DNA of 64,000 nucleotides from NCBI RefSeq assembly GCF_048751585.1, contig NZ_JAZHOB010000006.1, forward strand, positions 248,001 to 312,000, in the 5' to 3' direction. Shown in pieces: positions 15,321 through 23,340 of this stretch. The position numbers and the translations under genes were made by a program. Below the pieces are notes generated by a model. It ran no database searches. It saw only the letters and a program-made list of their open reading frames with translations, and was not told where the DNA came from. The number at the start of each line of letters is the position of its first letter. Within the stretch, counting starts at the first letter, position 1. The DNA is from G025836975 sp048751585. GTDB taxonomy: Bacteria; Pseudomonadota; Gammaproteobacteria; Burkholderiales; Burkholderiaceae_B.

Positions 15321-17431
15321 ACAGTTTTTTAGCTTTACTCAAAGACAACGGTTCGGCCCATGCCCGCCTCCTGGCGGGGCCGATACTGATCCTCATGGTC
15401 CTGGCCATGATGATCCTGCCGCTGCCGCCGTTCATCCTGGACTTGCTGTTCACCTTCAATATCTCCCTGTCGGTGATGATATTGCTGGTCGCCATGTTCA
15501 CCAAGAAGCCGCTGGATTTCGCCGCCTTCCCCGCCGTGCTGCTGTTTGCAACCTTGCTGCGCCTGGCGCTGAACGTGGCGTCGACCCGCGTGGTGCTGCT
15601 GCACGGACACAAGGGCCCCGATGCGGCCGGACAGGTCATCGAGGCCTTCGGCCACTTCCTGGTGGGCGGCAATTTCGCCGTCGGCATCGTGGTGTTCATC
15701 ATCTTGGTGATCATCAACTTCGTGGTCATTACGAAGGGTGCGGGGCGTATCGCCGAGGTCGGCGCCCGCTTTACCCTGGATGCCATGCCGGGCAAGCAGA
15801 TGGCCATCGACGCCGACCTGAACGCCGGCCTGGTGGGCGAGGACGAGGCGCGCCGCCGCCGGACCGAAGTCGCCCAGGAGGCCGAGTTCTACGGCTCCAT
15901 GGACGGCGCCAGCAAGTTTGTGCGCGGGGATGCCGTGGCCGGCCTGCTCATCATGGTCATAAATATCATAGGCGGCCTGATCATCGGGGTGGGCCAGCAT
16001 GACCTGGCTTTTTCCGAAGCCGGCCGCGTGTACACCTTGCTGACCATCGGCGACGGCCTCGTTGCGCAGATCCCGGCCCTGGTGATCTCGACCGCGGCCG
16101 GTGTGGTGGTGTCGCGCGTGGCCACCGACCAGGACGTCGGCCAGCAAATGGTCAGCCAGCTGTTCGCCAATCCCAACGTACTGTTCATCACCGCCGGCAT
16201 CATGGCCGCCATGGGCCTGATTCCCAATATGCCCCATGTGGCTTTCCTGCTGCTGGCCGCCGCCCTGGCCGGCGGGGGCTGGCTCATGCTCAAGCGCCAG
16301 CAGGCTGAACTGGCCCAACAAGCCCAGGAACCCATCAAAGCACAGGCGGCCGTCGAGGCTGCCGCCGCCGAGGCCAGTTGGGACGACGTGGCGCTGCTCG
16401 ATCCCCTGGGGCTGGAAGTGGGCTATCGCCTGATCTCGCTGGTCGACCATGCCCAGAACGGCGAGCTGCTGCACCGCATTCGCAGCCTGCGCAAGAAGTT
16501 CGCCCAGGATGTCGGCTTCCTGCCCCCGGTCGTTCATATACGCGACAACCTGGAACTCAAGCCCAACGACTATCGCATCCTGTTGTCGGGGGTCGAGATC
16601 GGGCATGGCACGGCCACTCCCGGCCAGTGGCTGGCCATCGATCCGGGCGGCGTCACCATGAAGCTGCCGGGCACGGCCACGACCGACCCCGCTTTCGGCC
16701 TGCCGGCCGTCTGGATAGATGTTGCGCTGCGCGAACAGGCGCAGATCGCCGGCTATACCGTGGTGGATGCAGGCACGGTCATTGCCACGCACCTGAACCA
16801 TCTGATGCATCGCTACGGCGCACAATTGCTGGGCCGCCAGGAAGTCCAACAGTTGCTGGACCACATCGGACGCGAAGCGCCCAAGCTGGTGGAAGACCTG
16901 GTGCCCAAGACGGTCAGCCTTACGCTTTTGCAGAAAATACTGCGCGGGCTGCTGGACGAGGAAGTACCCATACGCGATGTGCGCACCATCATCGAAACGC
17001 TGGCCGAACACGCGCCGCGCCTGGCCGCGCTCAATCCGGCCGGCGCGGGACCCGATCCGGGCGAGCTGCTGGCCCTGATCCGCTCGGCCCTGGGCCGGGC
17101 GATTACCCAGCAGTGGTTCCCCGGCGACGCCGAGCTTCGGGTCATAGGCCTGGATGCCCGCCTGGAGCGTGTCCTGACCCAGGCCCTGACCACCAGCGGG
17201 GCGCTGGAGCCGGGCTTGGCCGAAAACGTGCTGACCGAGGCCGGCCGCGCCATACAGACGCAGGAGGCCAACGGCGACGCCACGGTGCTGGTCGTTCCGC
17301 CCGTCTTGCGTCCTTCATTGTCGCGTTTCCTGCGCCATCATTTTCCTCAGCTGGGCGTGCTGTCCAGCGTTGAAATCCCCGATGAGCGCATCTTGAGAAT
17401 CACCTCGGTGATAGGCGGGAGCGCGCCGTGA
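15317..17431 (+). CDS. flhA: Flagellar export gate protein FlhA
   Basis: FlhA is the large gate protein that forms the nonameric cytoplasmic ring receiving substrates and chaperones. The 704-residue product has about eight membrane segments in residues 15-330, the FHIPEP-family loop (RFTLDAMPGKQMAIDADLNAG-type motif near residue 155) and a C-terminal cytoplasmic domain from about 350. It overlaps flhB upstream and flhF downstream (GTGA), indicating tight co-translation of export genes. Confidence 0.96.
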   Translation: MNSFLALLKDNGSAHARLLAGPILILMVLAMMILPLPPFILDLLFTFNISLSVMILLVAMFTKKPLDFAAFPAVLLFATLLRLALNVASTRVVLLHGHKGPDAAGQVIEAFGHFLVGGNFAVGIVVFIILVIINFVVITKGAGRIAEVGARFTLDAMPGKQMAIDADLNAGLVGEDEARRRRTEVAQEAEFYGSMDGASKFVRGDAVAGLLIMVINIIGGLIIGVGQHDLAFSEAGRVYTLLTIGDGLVAQIPALVISTAAGVVVSRVATDQDVGQQMVSQLFANPNVLFITAGIMAAMGLIPNMPHVAFLLLAAALAGGGWLMLKRQQAELAQQAQEPIKAQAAVEAAAAEASWDDVALLDPLGLEVGYRLISLVDHAQNGELLHRIRSLRKKFAQDVGFLPPVVHIRDNLELKPNDYRILLSGVEIGHGTATPGQWLAIDPGGVTMKLPGTATTDPAFGLPAVWIDVALREQAQIAGYTVVDAGTVIATHLNHLMHRYGAQLLGRQEVQQLLDHIGREAPKLVEDLVPKTVSLTLLQKILRGLLDEEVPIRDVRTIIETLAEHAPRLAALNPAGAGPDPGELLALIRSALGRAITQQWFPGDAELRVIGLDARLERVLTQALTTSGALEPGLAENVLTEAGRAIQTQEANGDATVLVVPPVLRPSLSRFLRHHFPQLGVLSSVEIPDERILRITSVIGGSAP

Positions 17432-19785
17432 ACATAAGCCGCTTCTTTGGCAGCACGAATCGCGAGGCCTTGCGCCAGGTGCGCCTGGCGTTGGGCCCGG
17501 ACGCAATGATCGTCTCCAACCGCCGCATCAACGGCGGGGTCGAGATCCTGGCCGCCGATCCCACGTCGGCGGCGGCCGATGAGGCGGTCCAGGCGATGCC
17601 CCCGGCCCAGCCGGCGCTTGGCGAGGCCCCTCGTCCGGCTCCGCCTCGCCAGCCGGCGCCGGATGCCCGTGTCGAAGTCATGAGCGCTATCGGAGAAATG
17701 CGCGGCGCGCTGGAAAGCCGCATCGACGAGCTGATGTGGGGCAACCAATTGCGCCGCGTGCCGCAGGCGGCCTTGCTGTTCCAAAGCATGCTGGGTTTCG
17801 GTTTCAGCACGGCGCTGTTGCGCGCCATGCTCAAGCGCCTGCCCGAACACTTGTCCGCCAAGGCGGCCTTCCAGTGGGCGCGCAACGAGCTGGCCACCCA
17901 TCTTCCTGTATTGGAAAGCGAAGATGCATTGTGGACGCCCGGCAGGGCTCTTGCGCTGGTGGGGCCGACCGGCGTGGGCAAGACCACCACTATCGCCAAG
18001 CTGGCCGCGCGTTGCGTGCGGCGTGCGGGGCCGGGCAGCCTGGTGCTGTTGACCACCGACACCTATCGTATCGGCGCGCACGAGCAACTGAAGATATACG
18101 GGCAGATGCTGCGCGTGCCGGTGCATGTGGTGCAGGACATGCAGGAACTGCGCCGCATCGTGCAGGGTATAAGCCCCGAGCAGACCATCCTGATCGACAA
18201 CGTGGGCATCAGCCAGCGCGATCGCTATATTTCGGAACAGGCGGCCATGCTGGCGGGAGCCGGCCGGGCGGTCAATCGGCTGCTGGTCCTGAATGCGTCC
18301 AGCCATGGCGATACCCTGGACGAGGTGGCGCGAACCTATGCGAGCGACGGCGGCTCTCCGCCCATGGGTTGCATCATCACGAAAATCGACGAAGCCAGCC
18401 GCTTGGGCGCCGCCCTGGATACCGCCATACGCTATCAGTTGCCCATACACTATGTATCCAATGGGCAGAAGGTTCCCGAGAATCTGATCTTGCCGAACGC
18501 GGCTGATCTGGTCGACCAGGCCCTGGCGCACAATCAGCAGGCCAGCGCCCTGTATGCGCCGACCGAAGCGGATTTTGCCGCGCTCATGTCCTTGACCAAA
18601 GTGCCGGAGGACACCACTCAGGCCGCGGCCGCCGAGAGCCGGCGCAAACGCCTGCTGCCCGGGCTGCTGTCCATGGCCGGCGGCTCCGGCCTGGGCCTGA
18701 CGATGGACGATCTGCATGCCGCTTGCGCCTACATCGACGATCAGGCCTCGGTATCCGAGGCTTACGATTTGTGGCGCAGCTATACCAACGCCAAGCCGGA
18801 TGCCACGCTATTGGACAGCTATGTCCGGCACATGGTCCGGGTTGCCCAGAACGAGCTGGCCGACAGCGGCCGCCGTGTGCTGGCCGTGCATGAGCAGGCG
18901 GCCATTGCCAAGCAGTCCGGCGGGCGCGGCCATTTGCGCGCCGCCTTGCTGATCGACGATGGCGGCCAGGCCCTGGCCACACCCATGCAGCAGCTGAGTT
19001 TTGCCGATGGCTGGCTGTCGTCTTGCGGCGCGGCCGCCCAGCATGCGCCCAACGCCAACGACGCCCTGCATCATCAGATCCAGTGGCTGGCAAGCAACCA
19101 TGGGCAGCTTCCCATGGTTCACCTTTTCGATGGCGGCAGCCAGGCTTTGCTAAGGCGCATCGATGCCTTGCGGGTCGATTGGCTGGCGCAGTGCACCCCC
19201 GCGACCCGCATCGAATTCGACTCCTGCGCGACCACGGCGGGCGCCTTGTCCAAGACCCTTAAGCACACGCCGCTCGATGCGGCGCAACTGCCCGCCCTGG
19301 GCGAATTGGCGGGGCATGCCGCCGGCGATGTGGTTATATGGGCGGCAACGGAAAAGGTCCAACTGACTGGTCGTGGATTGGCGGCCGTGGACGTGCAGCT
19401 GCTGACTTTGCGCATCTTGAAGCGCAGCGACGGCGTCCTGGTCAAGACCTTGTTCGGCCTGGCCCGTACCGCAGGTTCGCCGGCCACCACCGAGTGGCTG
19501 GCGGGCGGCTTGTTGATCCGTGCCCAGGCCAAGCAGGGCATGCGCTATGCCGCGCGCTGCTGGCAGAGCCTGGCCCCGCGCAGCGAAGCCGGTTCTTTAC
19601 AGAAAAAGGCGTTGACGGCCGTTCAATCGGGCCTGGCCGCCTGGCAGCTGAAGCAGGACGGTCAAGGGGCCACCGCGCGCGCCGTGGCCGCCAGCCTGGT
19701 TGCCGGCAAGCCCGAATTGCCGGCGGGCCTGGCCGCGGCCGGCTTGTTCAAGCTATTCGCCCTGAAGGAAATGGTGGGACCTTAG
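17428..19785 (+). CDS. flhF: SRP-type GTPase FlhF with a long C-terminal extension
   Basis: FlhF belongs to the SRP GTPases with Ffh and FtsY and usually sets flagellar number or position. This one is 785 residues, much longer than the usual 400-450. Residues 1-60 look like the FlhF N-terminal domain; the NG domain spans about 95-385 with P-loop GPTGVGKTT (Lys185), DTYRIGAHEQLKIYG and TKIDEA. The G3 loop reads LIDNVGISQRD where Thr normally follows Asp. From about residue 390 an Ala/Leu-rich region of about 395 residues has no motif I recognise. It starts at GTG 17428 overlapping flhA. No flhG partner is present in the window. Confidence 0.9.
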   Translation: MNISRFFGSTNREALRQVRLALGPDAMIVSNRRINGGVEILAADPTSAAADEAVQAMPPAQPALGEAPRPAPPRQPAPDARVEVMSAIGEMRGALESRIDELMWGNQLRRVPQAALLFQSMLGFGFSTALLRAMLKRLPEHLSAKAAFQWARNELATHLPVLESEDALWTPGRALALVGPTGVGKTTTIAKLAARCVRRAGPGSLVLLTTDTYRIGAHEQLKIYGQMLRVPVHVVQDMQELRRIVQGISPEQTILIDNVGISQRDRYISEQAAMLAGAGRAVNRLLVLNASSHGDTLDEVARTYASDGGSPPMGCIITKIDEASRLGAALDTAIRYQLPIHYVSNGQKVPENLILPNAADLVDQALAHNQQASALYAPTEADFAALMSLTKVPEDTTQAAAAESRRKRLLPGLLSMAGGSGLGLTMDDLHAACAYIDDQASVSEAYDLWRSYTNAKPDATLLDSYVRHMVRVAQNELADSGRRVLAVHEQAAIAKQSGGRGHLRAALLIDDGGQALATPMQQLSFADGWLSSCGAAAQHAPNANDALHHQIQWLASNHGQLPMVHLFDGGSQALLRRIDALRVDWLAQCTPATRIEFDSCATTAGALSKTLKHTPLDAAQLPALGELAGHAAGDVVIWAATEKVQLTGRGLAAVDVQLLTLRILKRSDGVLVKTLFGLARTAGSPATTEWLAGGLLIRAQAKQGMRYAARCWQSLAPRSEAGSLQKKALTAVQSGLAAWQLKQDGQGATARAVAASLVAGKPELPAGLAAAGLFKLFALKEMVGP

Positions 19786-19816
19786 CCGGTTTTCGGACAG
19801 AATGATGCGGTCAGAA

Positions 19817-19850
19817 AGACGAGGCCGGCTGAATTCAGCCGGCCTCGTCT
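19817..19850. terminator. 34-bp perfect dyad between convergent flhF and flgN
   Basis: The two 14-base arms AGACGAGGCCGGCT and AGCCGGCCTCGTCT flank GAATTC, so the whole 34 bases form a perfect palindrome. Pyrimidine-rich sequence follows (CTCTTTGG on the plus strand, TTCTGACC on the minus strand). It lies exactly between two convergent genes and is best read as a bidirectional terminator, although the T-runs are short. Confidence 0.75.
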
Positions 19851-19882
19851 CTTTGGGCGAAACTTTTCGCGTATGTATGGGG

Positions 19883-20359
19883 TCAACCGACCTTGATATT
19901 GCGGGTCTGTCCCTTGGCGCCTGCCTGGGTGCGGCCGCTGGCATCGTATAAATTGCCTATGCCCGCAAGCGTGCGCAGGGTTTCCAGGGTCTGCTGATTA
20001 TGCGTAAGAAAGGTATCGATGATGATGCCGTTCGACGCGTTCAGTTCGTTGGCCTGGCGGGCCCTGTCGTAGAGCTGGCGGCAGGCCGCCTGCAGCGAGG
20101 CGTGTTCCAGGGCGGCGGCGTCCAGTCCGGCCTTGTCGGCGCTGTATCCAAGCTGCGTCAGCAATGATAGGCGGCGCTCGGAGGCCGCAGCCAGCTTCTC
20201 GGCGTAATCGTTCTTTTGCGCGGTGCTTTCGGCCAGGGCTTGTTCGTTGGCGGCCTCGGTGAGGGCCAGGGTTTCAGCCTCGAGGATAGTGATGAATTCC
20301 CGCAGCAGTTCATTTTCCTGAAGCAGGCAGGTATTTAGTTGGGCAAGCGCGTCGTTCAT
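19883..20359 (-). CDS. flgN: Export chaperone FlgN
   Basis: FlgN guards the hook-filament junction proteins FlgK and FlgL before export. The 158-residue product is mostly helical, with the N-terminal pattern LLQENELLREFITILEAETLAL typical of the FlgN family. It lies 25 bases downstream of flgM in the same operon, the standard order. The C-terminal 30 residues look less ordered. Confidence 0.88.
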   Translation of the reverse strand: MNDALAQLNTCLLQENELLREFITILEAETLALTEAANEQALAESTAQKNDYAEKLAAASERRLSLLTQLGYSADKAGLDAAALEHASLQAACRQLYDRARQANELNASNGIIIDTFLTHNQQTLETLRTLAGIGNLYDASGRTQAGAKGQTRNIKVG

Positions 20360-20384
20360 GAATACGAATACAGGCAGGACGGGA

Positions 20385-20672
20385 TTACTTCAGCAGGTCG
20401 CGCACGCTGGCCAGCAGGCCGTCGGCGATGCGGCTTGGGTCTATCTTCAGTTGGCCCGAGGCGATGGCGTCGCGGATTTCCTGGACGCGCGCGACGTTGA
20501 TGTCGTTGTCGCTGCCTTGCAGGTTGGATAGATGGCGGGCGGCGGCGCTTAAGTCGACTTTGCCGCTATTGGCCGTACCGGTCGAAGACACGTTTGCACC
20601 GGTCACGTCGGTCCGGGTGCCGGCGAGGGGGCTGGCGGCTGGGCCTTTCAATGAGGGTGTGGTGATCTTCAA
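20385..20672 (-). CDS. flgM: Anti-sigma-28 factor FlgM
   Basis: FlgM binds FliA until the hook is complete and is then exported, releasing class III transcription. The 95-residue product has an unstructured, secretion-competent first half and a helical FliA-binding second half (DLSAAARHLSNL, VQEIRDAIASGQLKIDPSRIADGLL), both typical. A near-consensus sigma-28 promoter lies 49 bases upstream, as expected for feedback control. flgN follows. Confidence 0.94.
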   Translation of the reverse strand: MKITTPSLKGPAASPLAGTRTDVTGANVSSTGTANSGKVDLSAAARHLSNLQGSDNDINVARVQEIRDAIASGQLKIDPSRIADGLLASVRDLLK

Positions 20673-20720
20673 GGTATTCTCCGGAAACTGGCGACTAGTT
20701 TACTTTGTTTGCTGTGTTCT

Positions 20721-20747
20721 TTTACGGCCAACAGCGGGCAAACTTTA
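20721..20747 (-). promoter_or_regulatory. Sigma-28 (FliA) promoter for flgMN
   Basis: Read on the minus strand, TAAAGTTT is followed by an 11-base spacer and GCCGTAAA, against the enterobacterial consensus TAAAGTTT-N11-GCCGATAA. The -35 matches exactly and the -10 differs by two bases. It lies between flgA and flgM and points to flgM. Confidence 0.85.
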
Positions 20748-20793
20748 GCCTTGTTGTCTGTTTTTACCTGCGCTTACGCGGTCGCCCGGATTG

Positions 20794-21504
20794 TTACATT
20801 ATCACTTGAACGGTGTTGGCATTCAATACCGTGCCGTTGACAATCTGGCCCGAGCTGGACCGCACCTGGATTTGCGCGCCGGGCGCGCCGCTTTGCAGGG
20901 CCTGGCCTTCGCCGGTGGCGACAAAACCGGTGCCGCGCGCCTCGGTGCGCACAGTCTGGCCGCGTTGTATGGAGTTGGGATCGCGCAGGGCGCGCGACTT
21001 GATCGGTGTGCCCGCCGAAATGCGTTGCGACGCAATATAGCCCACCGCCTGGCTGGGGTCGAACACCACGCCGCCCGCCAGGCGCAGGATGTCGCCTTCG
21101 CGCGCGCTCATGTCGTCCAGGCTGATGACGTCGCCCGACTGTATGTTGCGATTGGCGACATAGTAGTAACCCTGAATGCTAAGGCTGGCTTGCACATAGC
21201 TGGTCCAGGCCTCGGGCGCCATGCAGCGCACGCCGACGGTCATGCGGGTGCGCAAGCGCTGCCCGCTGGGCAGGAAGGGCTGCAAATGGTCGCAGGCCGC
21301 CTGGCCCGCGATGCGCGGCGCTTCCACATTGATATGAGCCGAACCCGGATAGCTGCTGGCCTGTCCCAGCAGGAAACGTTCGACTTCTTCGACGACCAGG
21401 GCTGGGTCCTGCGCGGGCGGGACGGCACCGGGTGCGGCGGCCCAGGTGGAAGCGCTGGTGAAGGCGCTTGCCGCCAGGGCGAAAAGGGCAAAAAACTTCA
21501 GCAT
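20794..21504 (-). CDS. flgA: P-ring assembly chaperone FlgA
   Basis: FlgA is a periplasmic protein needed for FlgI to assemble the P-ring. The 236-residue product starts with a clear Sec signal (MLKFFALFALAASAFTSAS, cleavage near residue 24) and ends with the SAF-type domain (VFDPSQAVGYIASQRISAG, VNGTVLNANTVQVIM). It is divergent from flgB over 178 bases, which should carry class II promoters, and precedes flgM in the leftward set. Confidence 0.92.
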   Translation of the reverse strand: MLKFFALFALAASAFTSASTWAAAPGAVPPAQDPALVVEEVERFLLGQASSYPGSAHINVEAPRIAGQAACDHLQPFLPSGQRLRTRMTVGVRCMAPEAWTSYVQASLSIQGYYYVANRNIQSGDVISLDDMSAREGDILRLAGGVVFDPSQAVGYIASQRISAGTPIKSRALRDPNSIQRGQTVRTEARGTGFVATGEGQALQSGAPGAQIQVRSSSGQIVNGTVLNANTVQVIM

Positions 21505-21682
21505 GACGCCATTTTATAGAAGGTGCCGCGCCCGCATTTCCGGAATTGGCTGTCAATTGGTGGCTTGTTTCGTAGTTTACGAATAGGGTCGCCACTTTAC
21601 TATGCTGGTGTATAGGCGGTAGTAGGCCGTTATTTCAGTTCCATGCCTTGCAAAAGGCGGGTATTTATCTTGCGAGTGGCAA

Positions 21683-22096
21683 ATGATTGATCGGATCGGT
21701 GACGATTTGGGCTTTTATCAGAAGGCTATCGACCTGCGTCAGCAGCGCCAGGAGGTGCTGTCGGCAAATATCGCCAATGCGGACACGCCCAACTATAAAG
21801 CGCGCGACTTCGATTTTAGCTCGGCGCTGGAGCAGGCCATGGGCGGCGGCGGCAGCATGCGCCTGCCCGATACCCAACTTGCGCTGACCTCGGCGCGCCA
21901 TATACCGGCCAAGGCCGTGGCGCCCGATCCCGCCGAACTGTTGTATCGCCAGCCTTTGCAGCCCAGCATGGACGGCAACACGGTCGATATGGATGTCGAG
22001 CGTGTGCAGTTCGCCGACAACACGATGCGTTATCAAACCGACCTGAGCATTATCTCCGCCCGCATCAAGGGCATTATGGCGGCCCTGCAGCAGTAA
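21683..22096 (+). CDS. flgB: Proximal rod protein FlgB
   Basis: FlgB is one of the proximal rod subunits exported early. The 137-residue product shows the family's N-terminal rod motif (QEVLSANIANADTPNYKARDFDF) and a C-terminal helix with NTVDMDVERVQFADNTMRYQ. It is first in the flgBCDEFGHIJ operon. The 5' gap to flgA carries a GCCGTTAT-like sequence but no matching -35, so I do not call a sigma-28 site. Confidence 0.95.
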   Translation: MIDRIGDDLGFYQKAIDLRQQRQEVLSANIANADTPNYKARDFDFSSALEQAMGGGGSMRLPDTQLALTSARHIPAKAVAPDPAELLYRQPLQPSMDGNTVDMDVERVQFADNTMRYQTDLSIISARIKGIMAALQQ

Positions 22097-22124
22097 GCAG
22101 GCACGGCATAAAACAGGATCAGCG

Positions 22125-22541
22125 ATGTCTTCATTGAGTATTTTCCAGATTGCAGGCTCGGCGCTTACCGCGCAGTCCCAGCGCATGAACGTCACGGCCA
22201 GCAACTTGGCCAACGCGGACAGCGTGGCCGGCCCCGACGGGCAGCCCTACAAGGCCAGGCAAGTGGTGTTCCAGATGGCCCCGACGCCAGGCCAGGCCTA
22301 TGCGCAGTCGGTGGGCGGCGTGCGCGTGGCGGCGGTGGTTGAAAGCGCCGCGCCTCCGCGCATGCAGTACGACCCCAAGAACCCGCTGGCCAATGCCGAC
22401 GGCTATGTGGTCATGCCCAATGTGGATGTGGTCGCTGAAACGGTAAACATGATTTCGGCATCGCGTTCGTACCAGGCCAACGTGGAAGTCATCAATACGG
22501 CCAAAAGCCTGATGACCCGTACCCTGTCCATAGGCCAGTAA
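22125..22541 (+). CDS. flgC: Proximal rod protein FlgC
   Basis: A 138-residue rod subunit with the N-terminal motif MNVTASNLANADSV and the C-terminal heptad region VDVVAETVNMISASRSYQANVEV typical of FlgC. These two ends pack together as in all axial proteins. It lies 28 bases after flgB with an AGGATCAG ribosome site. Confidence 0.95.
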   Translation: MSSLSIFQIAGSALTAQSQRMNVTASNLANADSVAGPDGQPYKARQVVFQMAPTPGQAYAQSVGGVRVAAVVESAAPPRMQYDPKNPLANADGYVVMPNVDVVAETVNMISASRSYQANVEVINTAKSLMTRTLSIGQ

Positions 22542-22583
22542 GCCAGGGTTATATAACCCGGCATTTTTTATACGGAGCAAGGC

Positions 22584-23270
22584 GTGGCTACAGTCAATAA
22601 CGTCGATACCACGGGCAACGCGGCAGCCATGGCAGCCGCCAATGCCAGCAACAACAACCTGATGGGCGATACTCAGGACCGCTTCCTGACTCTGCTGGTC
22701 ACCCAGTTGCAAAACCAGGACCCGCTCAACCCCATGGACAATGCGCAAGTCACTTCGCAAATTGCCCAGATGGCCACGGTTAACGGTATCAGTCAGTTGA
22801 ACAATACCCTGCTGGCGCTGTCCGGCCAGATGGATGTTTCGCAGTCCATGCAGGCGGCCGCGCTGATCGGCAAAGACGTTCTGGTGCCCGGCACCAAGAT
22901 ATCGCTGGGCGGCGAAGCCGGCGCCAAGGTGGCGACGCCTTTCGGCGTGGACCTTATTTCGCCCGCCACCAAAATCACGGTCACCATCATGGACGGTTCG
23001 GGCAAGGCGGTGCGCCAGATCGAACTGGAGCCCCAGTCCGCCGGCATCATTTCGGTGGAGTGGGATGGCAAGGCCGACGGCGGGGCAGAGCTGCCCGACG
23101 GCGGCTACACCATCAAGGTATCGGCGTCCGATGAGGACGGCAAGGAAGTAGCCGCCGGTCCGCTGACTTATGGCAAGGTGGCCAGCGTGGCGTACTCCTC
23201 CAACGGCTTGCAGCTTGATCTTGGCCTGGCCGGCAAGGTTTCCCTGCTGGATATCCGGAAAATTATGTAG
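22584..23270 (+). CDS. flgD: Hook capping/scaffold protein FlgD
   Basis: FlgD caps the growing hook and is removed later. The 228-residue product starts at GTG 22584 after GGAGCAAGG. The N-terminal part has DRFLTLLVTQLQNQDPLNPMDNAQVTSQ, typical of FlgD export/cap motif; the C-terminal part has the FlgD Tudor-like/Ig-like domains (VEWDGKADGGAELPDGGYTI). It precedes the hook gene flgE by 70 bases. Confidence 0.95.
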   Translation: MATVNNVDTTGNAAAMAAANASNNNLMGDTQDRFLTLLVTQLQNQDPLNPMDNAQVTSQIAQMATVNGISQLNNTLLALSGQMDVSQSMQAAALIGKDVLVPGTKISLGGEAGAKVATPFGVDLISPATKITVTIMDGSGKAVRQIELEPQSAGIISVEWDGKADGGAELPDGGYTIKVSASDEDGKEVAAGPLTYGKVASVAYSSNGLQLDLGLAGKVSLLDIRKIM

Positions 23271-23340
23271 TTTTGCGGCATTCGCTGCGGCGCTGTGGCG
23301 TGCCGCATCACTAACAAGTTAATAGTAAACGAGGTTAATC

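Noticed and set aside
15335..17011. Antisense frame under flhA (about 558 codons)
   Set aside because: Gln/His/Asp-rich shadow of a GC-rich membrane-protein gene; no start signals or domains.
21640..21660. GCCGTTAT before flgB as a sigma-28 -10
   Set aside because: No TAAA-like -35 at the right distance, and flgB is expected to be class II.
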